Positions 51,060-59,375 of a DNA stretch of 64,000 bases are shown here, in pieces. The position numbers and the translations under genes are program-made. The notes beneath the pieces are model-generated. The model searched no databases. It was not told where the DNA came from and was given only the letters and a program-made list of their open reading frames with translations. The stretch is from positions 992,001-1,056,000 of the forward strand of contig CAVOWL010000004.1 in the NCBI GenBank assembly GCA_963700105.1, read 5' to 3'. The DNA comes from CAVUWL01 sp963700105. GTDB lineage: Bacteria; Actinomycetota; Thermoleophilia; Solirubrobacterales; 70-9. Position 1 is the first letter of the stretch. Every line of letters begins with the position of its first letter.

Positions 51060-51989
51060 GTGCCAGCCTCCCCCAGCGCGACGCCCGCGCACATCAAAGA
51101 GGTCAACACCCGCTATCACGACGCCGCAGCCGAGGACTACGACGCCAAGTGGGGCATCGACTTCGGCCAGACCGGTCAGGAGCAGGTGCGGCTGAAGCTC
51201 GTCAAGGCGCTCGGTGAGCTGAGCGAGAGTCGTTTTGGCGATGCCCTAGAGATCGGTTCGGGAACCGGCTACTTCTCCCTCAATCTGCTCCAGCTCAGAG
51301 TGATCGAGCAGCTCACCGCGACCGACATCTCGGCGGGAATGCTGCGTCGCCTGGCGAGCACCGCCGCGGAGCTGGGCCTCGAGGTCGAGACGGTCACCAC
51401 CGAGGCCGAGCAGCTGCCCTTTGCCGATCAGTGCTTCGACCTCGTCTTCGGCCACGCCGTCTTGCACCACATCCCCAACCTGGGGCAAGCCCTTGCCGAG
51501 TTTCATCGTGTGCTTCGCCCCGGCGGCGTGATCGCCTTCGCCGGGGAGCCCTCGCGCTACGGTGACCGCCTCGCCGCGCTGCCCAAGCAAACCGCACTGC
51601 TGCTCGCCCCGCTTTGGCGTGCCACCTTCGGCGCCCAGGCCCGCGCCGTACCCGAAGCAGAGCAATCCAGAAGCCATGCCCTTGAGAGCGAGGTCGATGT
51701 CCACGCCTTCAGCCCTGCCCAGCTGCGGCGGCTGCTGGCGGGGGCCGGATTTCAGCGGTGCCGGATAGGCGGCGAGGAGCTCCTGGCCAACGCCTGGGGC
51801 TGGGGGCTTCGCACGGTCGAGTCAACGGCGGAGCCGCAATCGGTCTCCCTGGGCTGGCGGCGCTTTGCCTTTCGCTCCTACATCGCCCTGCAGAAGGTCG
51901 ACACCCGCCTCCTGGAGCCCCACCTTCCCGCCGAGATTTTCTACAACCTTCTCGTTTCGGGTCAAAGGCCGCTCGAGCGGACGCGGTAG
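51060..51989 (+). CDS. Class I SAM-dependent methyltransferase (Methyltransf_11 type)
   Basis: A 309-residue methyltransferase. ALEIGSGTGYFSLNLLQL is motif I, TATDISAGMLRRLA the acidic loop, LPFADQCFDLVFGHAVLHHI motif II and LRPGGVIAFAGEPSR motif III. The C-terminal 130 residues form a helical cap of unknown substrate. GTG start. Its 3' end overlaps the convergent cyclase gene by 28 bases. Confidence 0.82.
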   Translation: MPASPSATPAHIKEVNTRYHDAAAEDYDAKWGIDFGQTGQEQVRLKLVKALGELSESRFGDALEIGSGTGYFSLNLLQLRVIEQLTATDISAGMLRRLASTAAELGLEVETVTTEAEQLPFADQCFDLVFGHAVLHHIPNLGQALAEFHRVLRPGGVIAFAGEPSRYGDRLAALPKQTALLLAPLWRATFGAQARAVPEAEQSRSHALESEVDVHAFSPAQLRRLLAGAGFQRCRIGGEELLANAWGWGLRTVESTAEPQSVSLGWRRFAFRSYIALQKVDTRLLEPHLPAEIFYNLLVSGQRPLERTR

Positions 51990-53095
51990 AGCCTGAAGCG
52001 GGAGTCAAAGCCCTTGAGGCGGCGCTCGCCGGCAAAGGAGTAGGCAAAGCGCTCGCCCCCGGCCCGCCTCGCGGCGGCGTCGACCAAGACGCTTCCGGGT
52101 CTTGCAATCGCGGTGATCCTGCTCGCCAGGTTGACCGGGCGCCCGTAGTAATCACCGGTTTGCACCAGGGCGGAGCCCTGCGCCACGCCCGCCCGCAGCA
52201 GGGGAAATTGATCCCCCTCCTCTTCGGCTGCCCCGACCAGCGCCAGCGCCGCGGCGAGGATCGCGGCGGTATCGCCGGAGACCAGCATCGCGGCGTCGCC
52301 GATCAACTTGATCAGCCGCACCGGCGGCTCGGCGACGGCGGTTGCCAGCTCCTCCAGGCGCCCGGCGACCTGACCGAGCTGCTCGACGGCGATCTCCTCT
52401 CCAAGCCTGGTGAACTCGACCAGGTCGGCGAAACAGACGGCTACCTCGACCGTGCCGTCGATCTCGCCCGAGGCGAGATCTGCTGCCCCGATCACGTCGC
52501 GGCGAACCTGCTCGAGCAGGTGGACCTGCAGGGCGTAGACCAAGGTCGGCTCGATCAGCGGCAGCATTTGCTCGGTGACCGCCGCCAGGCGCAGGGCGAG
52601 GTCGCGCTCGGTATCTCCGGGCCGCATCAGGGTGCGCACGATCAGCTCGCGATTTGCCTCGGCGATCCGCGCCGTACCCATGCCGATGGTGCGGGCAACC
52701 TGGAGCATCCCCTCCTCGGGCAGGCCGGCATCGCGAAAGGCCTTGACCCGCCGCGCCGCTTCGAGGTCGGCCTCGCTCAGCGCCCGCACATCGGGGTCGG
52801 GGTAGGGAACCCCAAGCGCCGCGGTCGAGCGCTGCAGGAGCGACAGCTCGACGCCGGAGATCTCGGCGATCTCACGCGGTGTGTAGCGCGGGCCAGCGCC
52901 GGCCAGGGCCCGCTCAACCGGCAACAGCGTGAGGCGCCCGGCGGCCACCGCTTGATGCAGCTCCCCCGCCGAGACGCCCGCAGCCGCAAGTTCGGCGAGC
53001 AGTTCTCTGCGCGCCTGGCGCGCGACGCCCTCCAGGCCGTCAAGCAGGCCCTCGGCCTCAAAGTCGATCGCGCCCGGCTTTGCCATCGCGGCCAT
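51962..53095 (-). CDS. Class III adenylate cyclase with Rv1264-like N-terminal domain
   Basis: A 377-residue cyclase. The C-terminal catalytic domain has VCFADLVEFTRLGEE (first metal Asp), LIKLIGDAAMLV (adenine-selecting Lys and second metal Asp) and GDYYGRPVNLASRI (transition-state Asn and Arg), so it should be active. The N-terminal 190 residues resemble the helical autoinhibitory, pH-responsive domain of mycobacterial Rv1264. No membrane segment is seen. cAMP production controlled by pH or lipids is the likely role. Confidence 0.87.
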   Translation of the reverse strand: MAAMAKPGAIDFEAEGLLDGLEGVARQARRELLAELAAAGVSAGELHQAVAAGRLTLLPVERALAGAGPRYTPREIAEISGVELSLLQRSTAALGVPYPDPDVRALSEADLEAARRVKAFRDAGLPEEGMLQVARTIGMGTARIAEANRELIVRTLMRPGDTERDLALRLAAVTEQMLPLIEPTLVYALQVHLLEQVRRDVIGAADLASGEIDGTVEVAVCFADLVEFTRLGEEIAVEQLGQVAGRLEELATAVAEPPVRLIKLIGDAAMLVSGDTAAILAAALALVGAAEEEGDQFPLLRAGVAQGSALVQTGDYYGRPVNLASRITAIARPGSVLVDAAARRAGGERFAYSFAGERRLKGFDSRFRLYRVRSSGL

Positions 53096-53157
53096 TTTGC
53101 ACTGCGGCCAAATCGCTTGGCGTCCGCTAGGTTTTTGCTACTGGGGACGTTGTTCCA

Positions 53158-54663
53158 CTAGGCGAGCGCCACCGCGCCGCCGCGGCGCGGATCACCGCCA
53201 CCGCTTAGCAAAGCCCCGCCTCGCTCGCGGGCGACCGCCTGGCAGCCTCCGAAGTAGAGGTTTATCTGGGGGCGGCGAGCAACCCGAACGCCACGCGATT
53301 CCAGGCGCATCAGTGCGGCCTCCTCGATCCCCGGCTCGGCCTGTAAAAGTCCATCCTCAAAATGAAGCCGAGGTGCTCGCACCGCTTCGGCGGTGCCCAT
53401 CCCCTGCTCAATCACCCGCACGATCGTCTGCAGAATTGCCGAGCGGATTCGATTTGAACCGGCGCTACCAAGCCCCAATGCGATCTCTCCATCGCGCAGC
53501 ACCACCGTCGGGGCCATCATCGATGGCACACGGCGACCGGGGGCGATGCGGTGAAAGCCGCCGGGGTTCAGATCCTCCTCGCCGAGCATGTTGTTGAGGA
53601 TCACTCCGGTCCCCGGAACCAAGACGCCCGAGCCGGAACCATTTGAGCAGGTCACGTTCGCACACATCCCGTCCGCGTCAAGCACCGAGATATGGGTGGT
53701 CGAGCCAAGCAGATCGGCCGCAGCGCGGTCGAGGGCGCTGCCGTTGAGCAGTTTCGCCTCCAGATCCTCGCCGTAGAGACCCGCGGCGAACTCGGCTCCG
53801 CGCAGGGCGTTGGCGGCCCCCATCGCTGCGACCAGCTGCTCGGGTCCGCTGCGCTCCCCAAGTCGCTCCAGGAGTCCGAGGCAGTAGCTGATCAGCACCC
53901 CCCCCGAGGAGGGTGGTGGATTTGTGAGGACCTCGGTGTCGCGAAAGGCTGCCCGGATCGGTGCCCGCTCGATCGCCTCATAGCCCGCCAGGTCAGCGGG
54001 GCCGAGCGAGCCTCCCCCCTCGATCGTGAACTCACTCAACGCGGCGGCGAACTCGCCGCGGTAAAAGGGCTCAGCGCCTTCGGCGCCAAAGCGCTCCAGC
54101 GCCTCTGCCAGCTGGGGAAAGCGAAACACCTCACCCTCTCTCAGCGTCCGTCCACCGGGCGCATAAAGCTCACGGGTGCCGGGTAGGCGATTGTGGATCG
54201 GGGCGAGGATGTCGAGGATGTAGGCCTGCTCGGCGTTGACGGGGGCACCCCCGCGGGCGAGCTCAATCGCTCGGCCGACCAGGGCCTGGCGCGGCAGCGA
54301 GCCGAAACGCCTGAGCGCCAACTCGAGTCCCGCCGCGGTGCCGGGCACCCCGCAGGAAGCCGGTCCCACGTAGAAAGTCTGGATCGTCTCTGAGTCGAAG
54401 TGAACTGGAATCGGGACCAGATCCGCCCGGCGGGCGATTCGATCCTTGCCGGGAGCCGCGACGAAGAAGTCAAGGAGGGTGGTCTCCTTGCCCCGGTGCA
54501 CCATCATGAACCCGCCGGCCCCAAATCCGGTCAGCGGGCTCTCCAGGGCAAAGGAGGCGAGCACCGCCCCTACCGCGGCGTCGACCGCGTTGCCACCCTC
54601 GCGCAGGATTTCGGCGCCGGCCTCTGCGCTCAGCGGATGCCCGGCGGCGATCACCCCTCTCAT
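53158..54663 (-). CDS. Gamma-glutamyltransferase family protein
   Basis: A 501-residue Ntn hydrolase. It opens VIAAGHPLSAEAGAEILREGGNAVDAAVGA, and autoprocessing would expose the Thr of GSTTHISVLDADG (about residue 330). TCSNGSGSGV, NNMLGEEDLNPGG and PSMMAPTVV are family motifs. No signal peptide is visible from ATG 54663, so it may be cytoplasmic. It could act on glutathione-like thiols or gamma-glutamyl amides. It sits 16 bases after ftsZ. Confidence 0.9.
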   Translation of the reverse strand: MRGVIAAGHPLSAEAGAEILREGGNAVDAAVGAVLASFALESPLTGFGAGGFMMVHRGKETTLLDFFVAAPGKDRIARRADLVPIPVHFDSETIQTFYVGPASCGVPGTAAGLELALRRFGSLPRQALVGRAIELARGGAPVNAEQAYILDILAPIHNRLPGTRELYAPGGRTLREGEVFRFPQLAEALERFGAEGAEPFYRGEFAAALSEFTIEGGGSLGPADLAGYEAIERAPIRAAFRDTEVLTNPPPSSGGVLISYCLGLLERLGERSGPEQLVAAMGAANALRGAEFAAGLYGEDLEAKLLNGSALDRAAADLLGSTTHISVLDADGMCANVTCSNGSGSGVLVPGTGVILNNMLGEEDLNPGGFHRIAPGRRVPSMMAPTVVLRDGEIALGLGSAGSNRIRSAILQTIVRVIEQGMGTAEAVRAPRLHFEDGLLQAEPGIEEAALMRLESRGVRVARRPQINLYFGGCQAVARERGGALLSGGGDPRRGGAVALA

Positions 54664-54679
54664 CGGGCCCAGCGTGAGG

Positions 54680-56098
54680 CTAGCCCGGGAGGAACTCGGG
54701 GACGTCGATGCCGAGCTCGCCGGAGCGCTCCGAGCGCCGGGCTCCCCCACCCTCCTTGGTGCGACGGATCGTCGGCTCGACGCTGCGGCGCGGCGGGCGC
54801 GCCTGGCCGTCAAAGCGAGTCGCCACGACGGTTACCCAAACCTGGTCGACCAACTCCTCATCGACGTTGGCACCGAAGATGATGTTGGCGTCGGGATGGG
54901 CCGCCTCGCCCACCACCTTGGCCGCCTCGCTGACCTCGACCAGGGAGAGGTCTGGCCCGCCGGTGATCGAGAGCAAGATGGCGCGGGCACCCTCCATCGA
55001 GGTCTCCAAAAGCGGTGAGGAAATCGCTTTCTCCGCGGCCAGCATCGCCCGTCCCTCGCCGTGGCCCATACCAATCCCAAGCAGCGCTCGGCCGGCTTCG
55101 GACATGATCGTGCGCACGTCGGCGAAGTCGAGGTTGATCAAGGCCGGCAGGGTGACCAGATCAGAGATCCCCTGCACGCCCTGGCGCAGGACGTCATCGG
55201 CGACTTGGAAGGCCTCCACCATCGAGGTCTGCTGATCCAAAACATCGAGCAGTCGATCGTTGGGAACGACGATCAGGGTGTCCACCTCGGCCGCCAGCTC
55301 CTCGATTCCCTTGCCGGCCTGATTGCCTCGGCGGCTGCCCTCAAAGCTAAACGGCTTGGTCACGATGCCGACCGTCAGCGCCCCGACCTCGCGAGCGAGG
55401 CGGGCGATCACCGGCGCCGCGCCGGTTCCGGTTCCGCCGCCGGCCCCGGCGGCTACGAAGACCATGTCTGAGCCCTTCAAGAGGCGCTTGATCTTGTCCT
55501 GTTCCTCAAACGCCGAGCGATGACCAAGCTCGGGGTCCGCTCCGGCGCCTAGCCCCCGCGTCTGCTCATCGCCGATGTGGACAGTGACGTCTGCGACGCA
55601 GAGCTGCAGCGACTGTAGGTCGGTATTGACCGCCAAGAACTCGACCCCGGGGATGCGGGCGTCAACCATCCGGTTGACGGCGTTGACGCCGGCCCCACCG
55701 ACGCCAACAACGCGGATCACTGGCTGGTGGGGCTGGCCGCTGCCAGGCGGCTCATAGGCGGGCTCCTCGCGACCGTAGCGGGGCGTGTTGATCACAACCG
55801 ATTCATCGCGTCGGGGCCTGGGTTCCTCAGAGAAGACGCGCTTTAGCCGCTCGGGGGGCTCCTCGTTGCGGGTCCCGGGGGGGGCCTCGGTGCGGGTCCC
55901 GGGGGGGGCCTCGGGCGGATCGCTGGCGCGCTGGGCCTCGACCGGATCCTGGCGACCGTAGCGAGGCTCTGCGGGGAGTGCGGGTTGCTCGGCCTCGGGC
56001 GCGGGTCCGCCCGGGTCGGCGGGCTGATCCCCGCTGGTGGAGCGGAAGAGATCGGCGAGGGGACCCTCGCGCATGCTTGCGCGGTTACGACGAGCCAT
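54680..56098 (-). CDS. ftsZ: Cell division protein FtsZ with a long N-terminal extension
   Basis: A 472-residue tubulin homologue. The GTPase core begins near residue 127 (IRVVGVGGAGVNAVNRM). GAGGGTGTGAAPV is the tubulin signature and INLDFADVRTIM the T7 synergy loop. The tail ends GIDVPEFLPG, the peptide that binds FtsA/SepF/ZipA-type partners. The first 125 residues are disordered, rich in Pro, Glu and Arg, with paired repeats PRYGRQDP/PRYGREEP and PPGTRTEA/PPGTRNEE. Normal FtsZ has about 10-15 residues there. A GTG near codon 102 could give a shorter form but lacks a ribosome site. ATG 56098 is coupled to parA (14-base overlap). Confidence 0.93.
   Translation of the reverse strand: MARRNRASMREGPLADLFRSTSGDQPADPGGPAPEAEQPALPAEPRYGRQDPVEAQRASDPPEAPPGTRTEAPPGTRNEEPPERLKRVFSEEPRPRRDESVVINTPRYGREEPAYEPPGSGQPHQPVIRVVGVGGAGVNAVNRMVDARIPGVEFLAVNTDLQSLQLCVADVTVHIGDEQTRGLGAGADPELGHRSAFEEQDKIKRLLKGSDMVFVAAGAGGGTGTGAAPVIARLAREVGALTVGIVTKPFSFEGSRRGNQAGKGIEELAAEVDTLIVVPNDRLLDVLDQQTSMVEAFQVADDVLRQGVQGISDLVTLPALINLDFADVRTIMSEAGRALLGIGMGHGEGRAMLAAEKAISSPLLETSMEGARAILLSITGGPDLSLVEVSEAAKVVGEAAHPDANIIFGANVDEELVDQVWVTVVATRFDGQARPPRRSVEPTIRRTKEGGGARRSERSGELGIDVPEFLPG
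55867..55914. repeat. Two 24-bp tandem units with G8 tracts inside ftsZ
   Basis: The unit GGGTCCCGGGGGGGGCCTCG recurs with a 24-base period. It contains homopolymer runs of eight G at 55877-55884 and 55901-55908 (C8 on the coding strand) and encodes the PPGTR repeats of the FtsZ extension. Confidence 0.8.
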
Positions 56099-57233
56099 TC
56101 GCCAAAACCTCCTTAGCCAGCTCCCGGTAGTAGTTGGCGGCGTTGCTGTCGGGATCGTACTTCAGCACGCTGGCACCCTTCACCGGGGCCTCGGCAAATT
56201 TGATCGCCTTGCGAATGCGGGAGTGAAAGACGAGATCGCCGAAATTCTCCTCGAGAATCTCCACCGCCTCCTTGGCATGGACCGTTCGCGTATCGAGCAT
56301 GGTCGGCAGGATGCCCTCGATCCGCACCTCGGGGTTGAGATTCTCCTGGATCATTTTGAGCGTGTTCTGCAGCTGGACCAGCCCACGCATCGATAAATAC
56401 TCGCACTGCACGGGGACGATCACTTTGTTGGCCGCGGTCAGCGCGTTGATTGTCAGCAGACCAAGGCTGGGCGGAGTGTCTATGCAGACGAAGTCATAGT
56501 CGCCAGAGACCTCCTTGAGCGCCTTCTCGAGGGTTCGCTCCCGGCCGATCTTTGTGCTCATCGCGATCTCGGCTCCGGCCAGGTCGATCGAGGCAACGGC
56601 GATATCGATCTCGCGGTGCAGGATGATCTCTGAGATCGGCATGTCATTAACGAGTACGTCATAGAGGCTCTTCTCGACCTTGTCGGGGTCGACACCCTGG
56701 CTCATTGTCAGATTGCCCTGCGGATCGAGATCGATGCAGAGGACCCGGTAGCCGGACTCGGCGAAGGCAACCGCGAGGTTAAGCGTGGTGGTTGTCTTCG
56801 CCACCCCTCCCTTCTGATTGGCAAAGGCGATCACATCGGCCTGCTTGGTGGGGACCTCCTCGACCCTCTCCCGTACCTCGAGCTCGTGGCGTGAGGGCGC
56901 GATCAGCTCATCGGCCATGAATCGCACCGGCTCCTTCACCTCGGGCTCTGAGGGTGCCTTTGTCACGACCTGCGCGGATAGAGGGCGCTCGGGGGGCACC
57001 GACGGCGCTGGCTCGCTTTCTGGCCGGGGCGCTGGGGGTTCGGGCTCGGGCTCGCTTTCAGACCAAGGCGTTGCGGGCTCGGGCTCGTCTTGGGGCTCGA
57101 GCTCGGACTCCTTACCAGCGCCGTTTAGACGCTCGGGAACAGCCTCTTCCATCCGCTCCAACTCCTCAAAGATCGGATGGGGCTCTTCGGTCGTCGTTGA
57201 CTTGTGCTTGGTCTTTCGGCTAAGGAATCCCAT
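56085..57233 (-). CDS. ParA/MinD-family ATPase with N-terminal extension, coupled to ftsZ
   Basis: A 382-residue protein. Residues 1-131 are acidic and Pro/Glu-rich (runs of EPEPEPP) and probably disordered. From 133 comes a ParA core: FANQKGGVAKTTTTLNLA (deviant Walker A), CIDLDPQGNLTMSQG (switch I), FVCIDTPPSLGLLTINAL (Walker B) and VQCEYLSMRGLVQL. Soj/ParA and MipZ share this core. No ParB partner is in the window, and the overlap with ftsZ suggests septum placement rather than plasmid or chromosome partition. Confidence 0.85.
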   Translation of the reverse strand: MGFLSRKTKHKSTTTEEPHPIFEELERMEEAVPERLNGAGKESELEPQDEPEPATPWSESEPEPEPPAPRPESEPAPSVPPERPLSAQVVTKAPSEPEVKEPVRFMADELIAPSRHELEVRERVEEVPTKQADVIAFANQKGGVAKTTTTLNLAVAFAESGYRVLCIDLDPQGNLTMSQGVDPDKVEKSLYDVLVNDMPISEIILHREIDIAVASIDLAGAEIAMSTKIGRERTLEKALKEVSGDYDFVCIDTPPSLGLLTINALTAANKVIVPVQCEYLSMRGLVQLQNTLKMIQENLNPEVRIEGILPTMLDTRTVHAKEAVEILEENFGDLVFHSRIRKAIKFAEAPVKGASVLKYDPDSNAANYYRELAKEVLANGSS

Positions 57234-57291
57234 TGCGCGACTATTCGCATGAGTGCCGGCTTTTCCTGCCAGGCTGGGAAATTGCTAGGAA

Positions 57292-58224
57292 TTGCCCGCC
57301 GCAGTGTTAGAGCTACTCGACAAGAGGCTGGTCTTCGTCACCGGAAAGGGCGGGGTCGGCAAGACCACGATCTCGGTGGCCCTTGGGCTGCGGGCTGCGG
57401 CGCAGGGGAAGCGCACGATCGTCTGCGAGGTCTCCTCCCAGGAGAACGCCTCGCGGATCTTCGAGCACACCGAGGTCGGCTTCCACGAGGTGCAGATGGC
57501 CGAGAACCTGTGGTCGATATCGATTGACCCCGATGAGTCGATGCGCGAGTACGTGCTCTTGCAGCTCAAGGTTCGAGCGATGCGGGACCTGCTGTTTCGG
57601 AGCCGGATCTTCGGCTATCTCGCCGCCGCGACACCCGGCCTCAAGGAGCTGGTCACAATCGGCAAGATCTGGGAGCTGGCTCAACTGGACCGCAAGGTAA
57701 AAAGCGGTAGGAAATATGACCTGGTGATCGTCGATGCACCCGCCACCGGCCATGGGGTTGGCTTCCTTCAGACCCCGCGTACCTTCGCCGCGATTGCTCG
57801 AGTCGGTCCGATCCACGCGCAGGCGCAGCGACTCGATCAGTTCATCACCGACCAGGAGCTGACCGGTACCGCGATCGTCGCGCTCCCCGAGGAGATGCCG
57901 GTCAACGAGTCGGCGGCGTTGGAGCACGACCTGCGCAGCGAGGTCGGCATTGCGGTCGATCGGATCTACATGAATGGCGTCTACCCCGAGCGCTTCTCAA
58001 AGCAGGAGGCCGAGCGCCTCGGCGAGCTCGCCGCCGGCGGGAACGGGGCCGTGCGAGGGGCGGCACGGGCGGCGCTCTCAGAGTACGGGCGGGCCCGCTC
58101 CCAGCGCGCCCAGCTGGCGCGACTGCGGCGCCGGGTCAAGGCGCCTGTCAGGAGCCTCCCCTTTCTCTTTGAGCCCGAACTGGGAGTCGAGGCCGCCCGC
58201 GAGCTCTCGGCCAGGCTGGGCTGA
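57292..58224 (+). CDS. Get3/ArsA-like ATPase, BagA type
   Basis: A 310-residue P-loop ATPase. RLVFVTGKGGVGKTTISVALGL has the signature Lys plus Walker A, VIVDAPATGHGVGFLQTPRTF the Walker B/switch II region. It matches the first member of the actinobacterial Get3-like pair (Rv3679 in M. tuberculosis, BagA). It starts at TTG 57292, though GTG 57304 is an alternative, and its stop overlaps the bagB ATG (TGATG). The pair probably forms a heteromeric complex; its client is not known here. Confidence 0.85.
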   Translation: MPAAVLELLDKRLVFVTGKGGVGKTTISVALGLRAAAQGKRTIVCEVSSQENASRIFEHTEVGFHEVQMAENLWSISIDPDESMREYVLLQLKVRAMRDLLFRSRIFGYLAAATPGLKELVTIGKIWELAQLDRKVKSGRKYDLVIVDAPATGHGVGFLQTPRTFAAIARVGPIHAQAQRLDQFITDQELTGTAIVALPEEMPVNESAALEHDLRSEVGIAVDRIYMNGVYPERFSKQEAERLGELAAGGNGAVRGAARAALSEYGRARSQRAQLARLRRRVKAPVRSLPFLFEPELGVEAARELSARLG

Positions 58225-59375
58225 TGCCATCGATCGGCGACATCCTTCAAGACAAGGAGATCTGCATCTGCGCTGGCTCAGGCGGGGTGGGAAAGACGAC
58301 GACCTCAGCGGCGATCGCCGCCGGCATGGCCGGGCGCGGATTGAAAGTTTGCGTGCTCACGATTGACCCGGCAAAGCGACTCGCAGATTCGCTCGGACTG
58401 AAGGAACTCGGCAACGAGGCAAGGCTGGTCGACCCGAAGCTGTTTGCCACCCAGGGGGTCGAGATGGAGGGTGAGCTGTGGGCGATGATGCTTGACGCCA
58501 AGGCGACCTTCGATGAGCTCGTCGCTCGCCAGGCGCCTGATGAGGAGTCGCGTGACCGGGTGCTCGAAAATCGGATCTATCAGCAGATCTCAAATGCGCT
58601 TGCCGGCTCCCAGGAGTACATGGCGATGGAGAAGCTGTTCGAGCTTCATACGGAGGGGCGCTTTGACCTGCTCGTACTCGATACGCCGCCGACCCAAAAC
58701 GCGTTGGATTTCCTCGAGGCGCCGGGTCGGCTCATGCAGTTCATCGAAGGCCGTTCGCTGCGCCTGTTCATGCGGCCAACCGGCCTCGCCGCGCGACTCG
58801 CCGGCCGCAGCGCCTCGGTAATGCTGAGCGTCTTTAAGCGCATCGTTGGCTTTGACCTGATTGCCGATTTGGCCGAGTTCTTCAACGCCTTCAGCGGTAT
58901 GGTCGATGGATTCCAGGCCAGGGCGAAGCGGGTCAACACCTTGCTCGCCGACCCCCGCACCTGCTTCCTGGTCGTCTGCGGGCCGCAGGGCGAGCCGGTC
59001 GATGAAGCGGTCTACTTCCACCGCAAGCTGGTCGAGGCAAAGCTTCCCTTCGGCGGCGTGATCGTCAACAAGGTCCACTACCCGCCAGAGACCTTCCGCG
59101 ACGGCGGCACCGGGCTGATCGCCGAGCTCGATAAAGAGCTCGGCGATGGGGACCTCGGCCGGCGGGTGGCGGCTAACTTCGCCGATTACCGTGCCCTCGC
59201 CGAGCGCGACGAGCGAAACATCGAGCGCCTCGCCGCCGAGCTGCGGACCAAGGGGGTGATCCGGGTCCCCTACCTAGACGATGACGTCCACGATTTGGCG
59301 GGACTCTCCCAGATCAACCGCTACCTATTTGCGACGAGCAGGGAGCGAGCGGCGCTGGCCGCCGGGCGGGCCTAG
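58224..59375 (+). CDS. Get3/ArsA-like ATPase, BagB type
   Basis: A 383-residue ATPase. The P-loop reads CAGSGGVGKTTTS: the signature Lys of the deviant Walker A is Ser, as I recall for the second member of this pair (Rv3680). VLTIDPAKRLADSLG is switch I and LLVLDTPPTQNALDFLEAPGRL switch II. A hydrophobic helix region (about residues 170-235) resembles the client-binding groove of Get3. It overlaps the convergent uncharacterised gene by four bases. Confidence 0.85.
   Translation: MPSIGDILQDKEICICAGSGGVGKTTTSAAIAAGMAGRGLKVCVLTIDPAKRLADSLGLKELGNEARLVDPKLFATQGVEMEGELWAMMLDAKATFDELVARQAPDEESRDRVLENRIYQQISNALAGSQEYMAMEKLFELHTEGRFDLLVLDTPPTQNALDFLEAPGRLMQFIEGRSLRLFMRPTGLAARLAGRSASVMLSVFKRIVGFDLIADLAEFFNAFSGMVDGFQARAKRVNTLLADPRTCFLVVCGPQGEPVDEAVYFHRKLVEAKLPFGGVIVNKVHYPPETFRDGGTGLIAELDKELGDGDLGRRVAANFADYRALAERDERNIERLAAELRTKGVIRVPYLDDDVHDLAGLSQINRYLFATSRERAALAAGRA

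Noticed and set aside
51758..53161. 467-codon plus-strand frame opposite the adenylate cyclase
   Set aside because: Shadow of the cyclase; the true methyltransferase ends in another frame at 51989.
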